Shown: in pieces, positions 37,710 through 47,535 of the stretch
How positions within the stretch are numbered: the first letter of the stretch is position 1
Layout of the letters: the number at the start of each line of letters is the position of its first letter
Origin: Saprospiraceae bacterium
Lineage (GTDB): Bacteria; Bacteroidota; Bacteroidia; Chitinophagales; Saprospiraceae
Assembly: GCA_022844565.1 (NCBI GenBank)
Contig: JALHLK010000003.1
Coordinates: forward strand, 186,001 to 250,000
Length of the DNA: 64,000 bases
Direction: 5' to 3'
Made by a program: the position numbers and the translations under genes
Notes under the pieces: generated by a model
What the model saw: only the letters and a program-made list of their open reading frames with translations
What the model was told of the DNA's origin: nothing
Database searches by the model: none

Positions 37710-39053
37710 TTAAATTTTCATTTCCCAACCTTTTTCATATTCTCTTTGCCAAAGTTTCATGGCTTCTTTATCCTTTATAATATGTCCATTTTTGGCATCA
37801 CAATTTAAAGTACGCCCAACTCTGTAGGAAATATTTCCCAATTGAGGTAATAAAGTTGATTTATGTCCTTCGATAATTGGAGCTGTGAGTTTACTTTTTC
37901 CTCTTATAGATTCTATGAAATTATCAAGGATGATTATATCTAATAATTCACCCATGCCCATGGTATTGGTTTGAGTGGCACTTTGCAATTCAGTTTTAAC
38001 ATCTTTGATTAGTTTATTCCCTAAATCATACACCTTGTAATCATCTCCGCCTGGAATAGAAAGTGTACCTTTCTCACCATAAAAAATTACACCTCTGCTC
38101 TGGCCTTCCACAGGAAATCCATTACAACTTCTTCCTTCCCAAAGCATGGCTTTTTTATTGGGGAACTCAAAAGAAATCGTTTGTGTATCAGGCGTCTGCC
38201 AATCATCAGTGTAGGCAAACCGACCACCAATCGATGTTACTTTCGTAGGATAATCTACGCCCATGCCCCAACGCATAACATCTAATTCGTGTGTTCCATT
38301 GTTTAGGGCTTCACCAGTTCCCCAATTCCAGAACCAATGCCAATTGTAATGTACTAAATTATCTTTATATGGGCGACGAGGAGCTGGTCCTTGCCAAAGG
38401 TCAAAGTTTAGATGAGCAGGTGGAAGTATAGTTTTGCCATTTCCGATAGGTTTTCTATTATTTGCATACCAGCCTTTTGCGAAATATACGTTTCCAATAA
38501 TACCTTCTTTCAACTCATTAACAGCTTGAATGACCTTCGGAAATGACCTGCGTTGGGAACCCATTTGTATTAATTTGTTGTACTTTTGGGCAGCTTCTAC
38601 TAAAATTTCACCTTCTTTTGGATTGTGAGAACAAGGTTTTTCAACAAACACGTGTTTTCCCGCTTTAACTGCTAATAATGAAGCTGGAGCATGCCAGTGA
38701 TCAGGGGTTGCTATCATCAAGGCATCCATATCCTTCTCCTCCAACATGATGCGAATGTCTGTATATCCTTTTGGCTTTTTTCCCGTTAATTTTTCTATTT
38801 CAAAGACGGTTTTTTCAACCACTTTACTATCTACATCACACACAAACCCTACCTCTACATTTGGAAGTTTAGCAAACATGCGAGCAACAGCCAATCCTCT
38901 GCTATTTGTACCCATGGCTCCAACTACAACTTTTTCATTTGGTGATCCGCGAAAGGCATATAAACTTGAAGAAGTCAACACAGCTGCTGTTGCAAGAGAA
39001 GACTGTTTTATAAAATTTCGGCGATTTTGCATGTTTATAATTGTTTTATTCAT
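37710..39053 (-). CDS. Gfo/Idh/MocA family oxidoreductase with Tat-like signal
   Basis: NRRNFIKQSSLATAAVL; VVVGAMGTNSRGLAVARMFA; DALMIATPDHWHAPASLLAVKAGKHVFVEKPCSHN. Confidence 0.92.
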   Translation of the reverse strand: MNKTIINMQNRRNFIKQSSLATAAVLTSSSLYAFRGSPNEKVVVGAMGTNSRGLAVARMFAKLPNVEVGFVCDVDSKVVEKTVFEIEKLTGKKPKGYTDIRIMLEEKDMDALMIATPDHWHAPASLLAVKAGKHVFVEKPCSHNPKEGEILVEAAQKYNKLIQMGSQRRSFPKVIQAVNELKEGIIGNVYFAKGWYANNRKPIGNGKTILPPAHLNFDLWQGPAPRRPYKDNLVHYNWHWFWNWGTGEALNNGTHELDVMRWGMGVDYPTKVTSIGGRFAYTDDWQTPDTQTISFEFPNKKAMLWEGRSCNGFPVEGQSRGVIFYGEKGTLSIPGGDDYKVYDLGNKLIKDVKTELQSATQTNTMGMGELLDIIILDNFIESIRGKSKLTAPIIEGHKSTLLPQLGNISYRVGRTLNCDAKNGHIIKDKEAMKLWQREYEKGWEMKI

Positions 39054-39201
39054 CTTTTATATTTGGACACCAATATAAGACTTTTCTAGAATTTTCAATC
39101 ATGGGCTGTTTCTTTTTCATTTAACTACAATGAATTATTTTTAAGAGACTTTTTCGATTTAAAGCTATTTAAAATTGTTGAAGTATTAATTTTTATCAAA
39201 G

Positions 39202-40029
39202 TCACCCCACCTCATTCTCCAGCTCCCCAATTCCCATAATCCCAATCTTTATCACATCCCCACTCTGCAACGTAAATGTATTAGGAGGCACAATACCTGT
39301 ACCCGTCATAACGATACAACCATGAGGGAAACTACACTCCATACATACATACTTGACCAATTCTTCCGGTGTGCGCTTCATCTGCGATAGGAGGATGGTG
39401 TCATCAAAGGCAGTTTGACCAGCTCTGTTGATGGTAAGTTGAATGGTCGTGTCAGCATTGGAGAATGGATTTATCACAGCTATACATGGGCCTAAGGCTG
39501 CACAAGCATCATATGTTTTTGCTTGAGGTAAGTATAAAGGATTTTCGCCTTCTATGCTGCGACTACTCATGTCATTACCGATGGTGTAGCCTATGATTTT
39601 ACCTTTGCTATTGACTACAAGGGCTAGTTCGGGTTCGGGTACATCCCAAGTGCTGTCTTTTCGGATTTTAACTTTAGCTCCTGGACCTACCACTCTTGAG
39701 GGATTGGCTTTGAAGAAGACTTCGGGTCGGTCGGCATGGTATACTTTTTCGTAGAAATCACCGCCACCTGCTTCTTTGCTTTCTTCTTGCCTGCCCACCT
39801 TGCTGCGTAAATAGGTGACGCCACAAGCCCACAATTCTTGTTGGCTTCCTATGGGTGCTAGGATGGAATGTTGTGCAATGTCTGCATCTACACCTGATGG
39901 CCAAAGTTGGCTCAATGTATCGGCTAGATTATCTGCATTGACGATGTCATCAAAAGAAGCGTCAAAAATTCGATATTCATGGGCTTGCTCAATAGCAATT
40001 TGATTGTTGGTAAGTTTGTAAAGTTTCAT
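39202..40029 (-). CDS. Fumarylacetoacetate hydrolase-fold protein, candidate 2-keto-3-deoxy-pentonate dehydratase
   Basis: ELWACGVTYLRSK, RPEVFFKANPSRVVGPGA, DSTWDVPEPELALVVNSKGKIIGYTIGNDMSSRSIEGENPLYLPQAK. Start trimmed to MKLYKLTNNQIAIEQ. Confidence 0.87.
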   Translation of the reverse strand: MKLYKLTNNQIAIEQAHEYRIFDASFDDIVNADNLADTLSQLWPSGVDADIAQHSILAPIGSQQELWACGVTYLRSKVGRQEESKEAGGGDFYEKVYHADRPEVFFKANPSRVVGPGAKVKIRKDSTWDVPEPELALVVNSKGKIIGYTIGNDMSSRSIEGENPLYLPQAKTYDACAALGPCIAVINPFSNADTTIQLTINRAGQTAFDDTILLSQMKRTPEELVKYVCMECSFPHGCIVMTGTGIVPPNTFTLQSGDVIKIGIMGIGELENEVG

Positions 40030-40030
40030 T

Positions 40031-41044
40031 TTATCGTAATTTCCAGCGTAAAAATTTATTATTATTGGTGATATACAATGTCTTTTGATCTTTTGATAAT
40101 GCACAATTACTAGTCGGATCACTCAAAGACAATAATCCCAACTTTTTTCCATTTTTATCAAATACGTACACTCCACCTGGACCTGTGGCAAAAACATTTC
40201 CATTTTTGTCTATTTTAAAACCATCAGGGAGACCACGTAAGGATTTATCATGTCCTTTGGTGCTGTAGAATAATCTTCCATTCGTAAAATTCGTACCATC
40301 ATAATCAAAAATATACCAATTGGGTAGAGCAGGGTCACTGTTGGCTACGATTACACTTTTGCCATCAGGCATAAAGGCAATACCATTAGGCCGAGTTAGA
40401 CTATCAACCATAAGCGTGACTTTGCCATCCTTACTCACCTTGTAAACCCCTTGAAAACTGATTTCTTTAGTTGGGTCATTGGCTTGTTTTTCTAATCCAT
40501 AAGGAGGGTCGGTAAAAAATAGATCTCCATCTTTATTGTAACATGCATCATTTGGGCTACTAAAGCGTTTGCCATCATACTTATCTGCCAAAGTTATAAA
40601 TTTAGGTTGAGGATTCTTAAGATCAGCATCCATCATAGCCATCCTTCTATCACCATGTTGACAAAGGACTAGCTTCCCTTGAGGATTTAAGGTAAGGCCG
40701 TTACTTCCTGTCTCACCTCCTCTCGGAATCGAACTTGTGTATCCACTTGGTTGTAAATAAGGTGACATACCCGACGTAGGTGACCATAAGTGGATGATGT
40801 TATTGGGCACATCAGAAAAAATGACTCCAATCCCTTCCAATTCTAGAGGTCCTTCACTCCATTTATATCCTGACCCTAAGATTTCTCCTTGCGAATTGGA
40901 TTTAACCAACTTGTCCAAGCCATCATCGTATTGGATCACCTTTCCTATCTTTTCATAATTAACATTCATGTTTATTTCCTTTTTCTTCATTGCACAACCA
41001 AAAACCAACAAACCACATAAAATCACTAAACCTCTACTCCTCAT
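40031..41044 (-). CDS. SMP-30/gluconolactonase family protein, candidate sugar-acid lactonase
   Basis: SEGPLELEGIGVIFSDVPNN; RFSSPNDACYNKDGDLFFTDPPYGL; RPNGIAFMPDGKSVIVANSDP; lipoprotein-like N-terminus. Confidence 0.9.
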   Translation of the reverse strand: MRSRGLVILCGLLVFGCAMKKKEINMNVNYEKIGKVIQYDDGLDKLVKSNSQGEILGSGYKWSEGPLELEGIGVIFSDVPNNIIHLWSPTSGMSPYLQPSGYTSSIPRGGETGSNGLTLNPQGKLVLCQHGDRRMAMMDADLKNPQPKFITLADKYDGKRFSSPNDACYNKDGDLFFTDPPYGLEKQANDPTKEISFQGVYKVSKDGKVTLMVDSLTRPNGIAFMPDGKSVIVANSDPALPNWYIFDYDGTNFTNGRLFYSTKGHDKSLRGLPDGFKIDKNGNVFATGPGGVYVFDKNGKKLGLLSLSDPTSNCALSKDQKTLYITNNNKFLRWKLR

Positions 41045-41103
41045 GACACTTATCTTTTTTTAATAAAAACCTAAACTCTAAAACCTAACACCTAAAACCT
41101 AAA

Positions 41104-42825
41104 TCAATGTGAATCCCTCGTCACCACACTCCCCGAACTTCCTACCAAATAATCCAAATCCGCTCCTTTATCCGCCCCATTCACATGCTTGATGTACATG
41201 CTTACGTACCCGCGCGTGGCCGCAGGCCCAGGAGGTGTCCAAGATGCTCTTCGTTTAGCCAATTCTTCATCACTCACATGGAGATGTAGGAGCCGTTTTT
41301 CTACGTCCAATTCGATCATATCACCATTCTGGACAAAAGCTAGCGTACCACCAATAGCAGATTCAGGTGATACGTGCAGTATGGCGGTGCCATAGGCGGT
41401 GCCACTCATCCTACCATCCGAGATCCGAACCATATCCTTAATACCTTTTTCTAAGATTTTCTTGGGCAAAGCCATATTGCCTACTTCGGGCATACCCGGA
41501 TATCCCACAGGACCTACATATTTCATGACCATGACACAAGTTTCGTCTATATCTAAGCCAGGGTCATCTACGCGATGATTATAATCTTCTATGCTTTCAA
41601 ATACTACGGCTCTCCCTGTATGTTTGAGCAAATGAGGGCTTGCTGCCGATGGCTTTAATACCGCACCATTTTCAGCCAAGTTGCCTTTTACTACTACTAT
41701 TCCAGCTTCTAGTTTGATAGGTTGCTCGTATTTTGCGATGACATCTTCATTGTAGCAATCTGTGTTGCCTTGTATGTTTTCATGATGATTTTTACCAGAT
41801 ACGGTTATGACATTTTTATGTAGAAGATCCTTCAATTCATTTAAAATAACAGGTAGGCCACCTGCGTAATAAAAGTCTTCCATCAAATATTTACCCGAAG
41901 GCATCAAATTGAGTAACAAAGGAATTTTACTACCTAAACGATCAAAATCCTCTAAAGTAAGGTCAACACCAATTCTCCCTGCTATAGCCATCAAGTGAAT
42001 AACAAAATTGGACGAACCACCTACTGCGGCATTGACTTTGATGGCATTTTCAAAAGCTTCACGCGTCAATATTTTATCAATGGTCAAGTCTTCGTTGACC
42101 ATTTCGACGATTCTTCTACCACTCAATTGGGCCATGACTCGTTTTCGAGAATCGGCAGCAGGTATCGCAGACGCTCCTGATAAAGTAAGTCCAAGAGATT
42201 CTACCATGACTGCCATGGTGGAAGCTGTCCCCATGGTCATACAGTGGCCAATACTTCGGCTCATACAACTTTCTGCGTACTCACATTCTTCCTGAGTCAT
42301 TTTACCTGTCTTCATGTCTTCATCAAACTTCCATACATGAGTGCCAGACCCGATGGTTTGTCCTTTATATCGTCCATTGAGCATGGGGCCTCCTGGTACT
42401 ACAATGGTAGGTAGGCCTACACTTGCTGCACCCATTACGGTAGAAGGAGTGGTCTTATCACAGCCCGTCATCAGTACGACTCCATCAATAGGATTAGCCC
42501 GTATAGATTCTTCTGCATCCATGCTTGCTAGATTGCGGTACAACATCGCGGTGGGTTTGATCAAAGTCTCTCCCAAACTCATGATAGGAAATTCAACTGG
42601 AAATCCACCAGCTTCCAATACGCCTCTTTTTATCCGTTCTGCAAAATCGCGAAAATGCGCATTGCATGGAGTCAATTCACTAAATGTATTACAAATACCA
42701 ATTACAGGCCTACCATCAAACATATCTGTTGGCATACCTTGATTTTTCATCCATGAACGATAGATTATTCCGTCCTTATCTTTTTTGCCAAACCAACCAC
42801 GACTTCTGAGCTCTTTATGTGACAT
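41104..42825 (-). CDS. IlvD/Edd family dehydratase, candidate pentonate dehydratase
   Basis: RPVIGICNTFSELTPCNAHFRD; VVLMTGCDKTTPSTVMGAASV; GHCMTMGTASTM; RISDGRMSGTAYGTAILHVSPES. Confidence 0.92.
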   Translation of the reverse strand: MSHKELRSRGWFGKKDKDGIIYRSWMKNQGMPTDMFDGRPVIGICNTFSELTPCNAHFRDFAERIKRGVLEAGGFPVEFPIMSLGETLIKPTAMLYRNLASMDAEESIRANPIDGVVLMTGCDKTTPSTVMGAASVGLPTIVVPGGPMLNGRYKGQTIGSGTHVWKFDEDMKTGKMTQEECEYAESCMSRSIGHCMTMGTASTMAVMVESLGLTLSGASAIPAADSRKRVMAQLSGRRIVEMVNEDLTIDKILTREAFENAIKVNAAVGGSSNFVIHLMAIAGRIGVDLTLEDFDRLGSKIPLLLNLMPSGKYLMEDFYYAGGLPVILNELKDLLHKNVITVSGKNHHENIQGNTDCYNEDVIAKYEQPIKLEAGIVVVKGNLAENGAVLKPSAASPHLLKHTGRAVVFESIEDYNHRVDDPGLDIDETCVMVMKYVGPVGYPGMPEVGNMALPKKILEKGIKDMVRISDGRMSGTAYGTAILHVSPESAIGGTLAFVQNGDMIELDVEKRLLHLHVSDEELAKRRASWTPPGPAATRGYVSMYIKHVNGADKGADLDYLVGSSGSVVTRDSH

Positions 42826-42992
42826 TTTAATATTTGAATTTTTTTAATTATTAATGTCAAAAATACAATATATAGTTGGAATAAGAAAAAAGATGTATAA
42901 TTTTGAAAAATAAACTTTAGAGAATAATGAAACAAGATTACACATCAATTTTTGTATTTGACTTACTAATCTTTATATTAGGATTTAGCCTT

Positions 42993-44078
42993 TTACAATT
43001 CTGGTTTCAACAAATGTACCTTTTCTTCTAAAGTCCTAGTTACCGCTTCTATCACCAAAAGATAAAATGCCTCGGGCTCTCCATTAATTTGTACAGATTC
43101 AAGCGCTTTGAAATAGCGAAGTCGTGTCGTTTGATCTCCTTTTAATATAGCCATAGGGTAGCCATGCATTAACAAAATCAGATTCATCACCAATCTGCTC
43201 GAGCGACCATTGCCATCAATGAAAGGATGTATCGTGACCAATCGCTCATGCATCTCCGCGGCAAGTAAGACTGGATGAAGGGACTTATGCATAGCTTTGT
43301 AAAAATCAAAGTATTCTTCCATCAGCTTTGTAATAAGGTATGGCTCAGGTGGAATGTGCTCTGCACCCAAGATTCGAACATTGACATTCCTATATTTTCC
43401 GGCATTCGCACGATTAATACCTCTTAGTATAAGCCCATGAAATTGTAAGAGCACATATTCAGAAAAGTCAATTTTGCGGTCAACAAAATCATATAAAAGT
43501 TCGATAGCCTCACTGTGGTTGATGGCTTCTAAATGCTCATTGACAGATTTTCCACTAATAGTAATACCTTCTTTAATGACCATCATTGTCTCACTCAAAG
43601 TTAATGTATTACCTTCGATTTTATTTGATTCGTAGGTGAAGCGAAGGGCAAAATGTTCCTCTACTTTTTGTAAATGTATACTTTTTTCGACCTTTATATT
43701 TTGAAGCTCCCTTTTTAATTCATCAACTCTTTCTAATGCTACTTTGATATCAGGTGTTACTTGTATTTGGTCAACAATTTTTTTGTTTGCCAAATATGCT
43801 ATTCTTGGCTCAGCTGCCATGAATGCTTCAAATCCATACGGCTCATTGGCCAAAATCTCATATACTTTCTCGACAAGCTGGTATTTTTTTAGCTCATTGT
43901 AGGGTATTTCAAAACATTTGGCCAAAGATATGATTTGATCATCTGTAGGAATCCTACTGCCATTTTCAAACTTGCTTATTAATGCTTGATCTATACCTGT
44001 CATAGCGACTACTTCGCGCATTTTTAAGTCTTGCTCAACTCGTTTGTTCTTGAGGTATGTGTGTAATGGTATTTTCAT
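42993..44078 (-). CDS. Fic family protein with N-terminal XRE-type HTH
   Basis: HTH: MREVVAMTGIDQALISKFENGSRIPTDDQIISLAKCFEI; Fic motif HPFIDGNGRSSRL; upstream SNKIEG fits the (S/T)xxxE(G/N) inhibitory motif. Confidence 0.93.
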   Translation of the reverse strand: MKIPLHTYLKNKRVEQDLKMREVVAMTGIDQALISKFENGSRIPTDDQIISLAKCFEIPYNELKKYQLVEKVYEILANEPYGFEAFMAAEPRIAYLANKKIVDQIQVTPDIKVALERVDELKRELQNIKVEKSIHLQKVEEHFALRFTYESNKIEGNTLTLSETMMVIKEGITISGKSVNEHLEAINHSEAIELLYDFVDRKIDFSEYVLLQFHGLILRGINRANAGKYRNVNVRILGAEHIPPEPYLITKLMEEYFDFYKAMHKSLHPVLLAAEMHERLVTIHPFIDGNGRSSRLVMNLILLMHGYPMAILKGDQTTRLRYFKALESVQINGEPEAFYLLVIEAVTRTLEEKVHLLKPEL

Positions 44079-44196
44079 TCCACAAAGATACAATATCTTT
44101 AAATGTCATGACAAAAAACGTCATATTTTTATTTTAAATAAATTTTGACATAAATTATCATAGGGATTATCTAGTTTTGTTCTTATTTTATATTTA

Positions 44197-44375
44197 GGGG
44201 AGTTCTAAAAACTCTATTTCTATTACAAAAAACTGCAAAACCCAATTACTGCGTTAAAAGTTAAAAAGTGTCCTCGATGTAGCTCTGGCTACACCTGCGG
44301 TACTTTTCAACTTTTGCCTTGTTCTTGGCTTTTTCGTATTTTTTTCACTACGAAAATGAGATTTTAGAACTCCCC
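44197..44375. repeat. Hairpin element copy B, uninterrupted; TIR GGGGAGTTCTAAAA...TTTTAGAACTCCCC
   Basis: Perfect 14-bp TIR, core shared with 12751-13177, flanked by TTTA on both sides. Confidence 0.85.
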
Positions 44376-44399
44376 TTTAATTTTAAAGTTTTGATAAAG

Positions 44400-45023
44400 A
44401 TGCTAAAGACATTAAGCTTTATATTTATTTTTTTAAATTCTATTTCTTGTGGCGAAAATGGGAATAAAGTTACTCAACCTATTGCAAGCACTAAAGACCC
44501 AGTATCATTGGCTAATGATACGGAAAGTGGAAAAGAAGATATCTCTGAAATGGGAATCTTAAAAGAAGTAGAAGATTCTGGGTATCCATTTGCAACACTT
44601 ACGATTGAGTTTCCAGAACGTAACTTTACAGAGTATTTTACTATAAATATGGAGGAGGTAAAAAATGCTTCTATCACTCAATTAAATAGCTATGTTAATC
44701 GTTATGTTAAATTTACATATACTACTGAAATTTCATATGCTTTGTTGGATATGTATCATGAAGGCAAGTCCATTTTTGGAGCTGAAGTAAGCCCAGAAGG
44801 TGAAAGTATAAAATCAATAGAAGGTGTATTATACGGAGCCGAACAAGTAACAGATGGGGACATTCCTGGTGAGGTTAGTGTATTTGCAGATGATGGTGAG
44901 AACTTATACTTTCAGTTTTTTGTCACTCAGGAAATGGTAAATGTAAATGAGAAAAGGGTTGCTGCCTTTTATGAAAGAAGAACAATGAATACGATCACAT
45001 CAATAAAAATGTTAAAAAAATAA
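44400..45023 (+). CDS. Hypothetical lipoprotein
   Basis: MLKTLSFIFIFLNSISCGENG lipobox; the longer ORF start at 44319 lies inside the repeat and is probably wrong. Confidence 0.7.
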   Translation: MLKTLSFIFIFLNSISCGENGNKVTQPIASTKDPVSLANDTESGKEDISEMGILKEVEDSGYPFATLTIEFPERNFTEYFTINMEEVKNASITQLNSYVNRYVKFTYTTEISYALLDMYHEGKSIFGAEVSPEGESIKSIEGVLYGAEQVTDGDIPGEVSVFADDGENLYFQFFVTQEMVNVNEKRVAAFYERRTMNTITSIKMLKK

Positions 45024-45026
45024 AAA

Positions 45027-46466
45027 TTAGGGTACGATATTTTTTAATCGGCCTATTTCATTGATCATACCTCTAAAGATAAAACCATGAAAAGGGAGTA
45101 CAGCATACCAATACAATCTTCCAAAAAGGCCTAATGGGCGGAAAGTGGCAGTTTGGGTTAATACATCATTTTTGTCTATCTTGAATTCGAGCCATGCTTC
45201 TCCTGGTAGTTTCATTTCTGCATATAATAACAAACGTTTTTGGTCTTTGTCGGCTATCATGACTCTCCAAAAATCAAGGGCATCACCTGTGAATAATTCT
45301 TGTTCGCTTTTTCTTCCTCTGCGCATGCCCACTCCACCTACCAATTGGTCTAGGAAACCACGTAACTCCCAAAGCCAAGTGCCATAATACCAACCTTTTT
45401 TACCTCCAATAGACCATATCATCTCTAAAGCATTATTACCTTCCTGCAATTTTTTGACACGAATGTCTGTAAAACATCCGTTGGTAGGTACTTGTACAAA
45501 CTTTGAGACCCCTTCATTCAAAAGATTGCTCGTTTGTGCGTCTTTCCAGCTTGAGATTACTTGATTTTGCTCTATTTTATCAAAAGCAAGTTGTATGGAT
45601 GTATCATAATCAATTGGTTTTATACCTAGTATCTGAGCTAGTGGATTAGGTTTACAAATAACTTCAACTTTCATACTGTTTACAAGGTTTTTGGCGAGGG
45701 CATATGATGTAGATGTTACAAAGTAAAGCCAGTAAGATGATATTTTTGGAGTCATCACAGGTACAATGACAATGCGCCTTTGCAGACCTCTTAACTTTGC
45801 GAAGCGTAATAACATTTCTTTGTAAGTTAGAATATCAGGACCACCTATGTCGTAAGATGCATTGTAAGTCGCAGGGTTGCCTATCACACCAGTCAAGTAT
45901 TCGATCACATTTCTAATAGCTATCGGTTGGCATCTCGTATTTAACCATTTTGGTGCTATCATGAAGGGTAATTTTTCTACGATGTCGCGTATTATCTCGA
46001 AAGAAGCACTTCCTGAGCCAACTATTATTCCAGCTTTCAATGTAGTTAGAGCATATTTTGAGTCAGATAATACAGCCTCTACATTTTTTCGCGATGATAA
46101 GTGTTTTGAAAGTTCTTCTGTATTGACGATGCCACTTAGATAGATGACTTGTTTTGTATTGGTTTGCGCGATGCTTTCTTTAAAATTAGTAGCACAAATT
46201 TCTTCCATATCTCCAAAATCGCCACTCTTTGTAGACATGGAGTGTATCAAATAATAAGCAACATCAATATCTTTTGGGATATTTTTTAAGCTTTCTTTGT
46301 TTAGAAAGTCTACTTCAATGATGGTAAGTTTAGATGTATTATAGTTTTTTTTATTAAATCTATTTTTGTCTCTGACACAACATACTACATCATAATCTTT
46401 TTCAAGTAAAACAGGTAACAACCTTTGAGCGATATATCCTGTCACACCCGTTAGTAATATTTTCAT
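45027..46466 (-). CDS. NAD(P)-binding SDR-type protein with DUF2867-like C-terminal domain
   Basis: MKILLTGVTGYIAQRLLPVLLEK; C-term SIGGKKGWYYGTWLWELRGFLDQLVGGVGMRRGRK...DALDFWRV. Confidence 0.88.
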   Translation of the reverse strand: MKILLTGVTGYIAQRLLPVLLEKDYDVVCCVRDKNRFNKKNYNTSKLTIIEVDFLNKESLKNIPKDIDVAYYLIHSMSTKSGDFGDMEEICATNFKESIAQTNTKQVIYLSGIVNTEELSKHLSSRKNVEAVLSDSKYALTTLKAGIIVGSGSASFEIIRDIVEKLPFMIAPKWLNTRCQPIAIRNVIEYLTGVIGNPATYNASYDIGGPDILTYKEMLLRFAKLRGLQRRIVIVPVMTPKISSYWLYFVTSTSYALAKNLVNSMKVEVICKPNPLAQILGIKPIDYDTSIQLAFDKIEQNQVISSWKDAQTSNLLNEGVSKFVQVPTNGCFTDIRVKKLQEGNNALEMIWSIGGKKGWYYGTWLWELRGFLDQLVGGVGMRRGRKSEQELFTGDALDFWRVMIADKDQKRLLLYAEMKLPGEAWLEFKIDKNDVLTQTATFRPLGLFGRLYWYAVLPFHGFIFRGMINEIGRLKNIVP

Positions 46467-46581
46467 TAAAGATAAATTGAAACATGTTAAATAGATAACC
46501 TAACATAAAAATCAAGAAGATGTTATAGAAAATTCTAAGATCCGCTAAAGATGTGATTTTGAAATCAATATTTAGAAGTTT

Positions 46582-47469
46582 TTACTTCATCTCTTTTCTC
46601 ATTAAATCTCTAATTTGCCTCCAAGTAACTAGTTTTACATTATTTTTTGTAAGAATGGTTTTTGCTTCTTTACTCATGAAAAAGTCAAAATCTTTTTGTC
46701 TCCAAAGACTACCCCAAAATGGTTGATCAGCAGTGATTGAGCGCATTTCATCATTGTCGTAAGCTATATGTAGAAGGAGTACGGTGATGCCAGGTTGTAA
46801 GTTTTTAATCAATTCTGTATAGTATTGTTTGGTGCGATTAGGATAAAACTCAGGGGTGATGCTTTCTATTTTGTCTATAGCATAAGGATAATTTGGCATG
46901 CGATTGTCAGCCATTACAGGTATATTATATTTTTTTCCTAATCTAAAGTACAGCTGTATTAAATCCTCCCTACCTAAGATACTTCCCATATGTGTATCTA
47001 AATGGGTGATGTCTAACCCCATCTTTTGAGCTAATTCTATTTGAGCGATGAGCTCTTTCTCCACTTCTTCAATTTTTGAATTTTTTGCCACTTCTTCATT
47101 TGATGCGTACATAAATCCATACTGATTTACAAGACTTGGCACTGCTGGGCTGCCTAATAAGGGTGGCCACTTATAATTTTTCCATTCTGAGGTTAACGTA
47201 AGATGTACACCTACATCAAAACTAGGATTTTTAAACATTTCTATAGCATCATAAGCCCAAGCACATGGCACCATGACTGCACCTGAATTCACGACACCTT
47301 TAGTCATACTCACATATGAAGCTGCATTTTCTGATTGGCTTAAACCGATGTCATCATTGTGGATGATAAGTAACTTATCGTTTTTGGAATAGCCTAGTCT
47401 CTCGGCTAGGGTTTGGGCCATCATATATTGCGATAAAAGTAGTGCGCACATCAAGAGTTTGAATTTCAT
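46582..47469 (-). CDS. Exported polysaccharide deacetylase / ChbG-YdjC-like protein
   Basis: Signal peptide; LLIIHNDDIGLSQSENAA; FDVGVHLTLTSEW; ITHLDTHMGS. Confidence 0.87.
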   Translation of the reverse strand: MKFKLLMCALLLSQYMMAQTLAERLGYSKNDKLLIIHNDDIGLSQSENAASYVSMTKGVVNSGAVMVPCAWAYDAIEMFKNPSFDVGVHLTLTSEWKNYKWPPLLGSPAVPSLVNQYGFMYASNEEVAKNSKIEEVEKELIAQIELAQKMGLDITHLDTHMGSILGREDLIQLYFRLGKKYNIPVMADNRMPNYPYAIDKIESITPEFYPNRTKQYYTELIKNLQPGITVLLLHIAYDNDEMRSITADQPFWGSLWRQKDFDFFMSKEAKTILTKNNVKLVTWRQIRDLMRKEMK

Positions 47470-47535
47470 TTTTTTAACTTTTAATATAACAATTTGCCAA
47501 ATATATCTTGATTAATTAGTTTTTCCAAATTATTG

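Noticed and set aside
42008-42742. Plus-strand ORFs 41995-42180, 42008-42295 and 42341-42742
   Set aside because: Antisense to a clearly conserved IlvD/Edd gene; composition shadow of that gene, no recognisable domain.
44319-44399. ORF track start at 44319 for the 44319-45023 CDS
   Set aside because: This segment lies in the hairpin element (44197-44375) and its right flank; the lipoprotein signal begins at ATG 44400.
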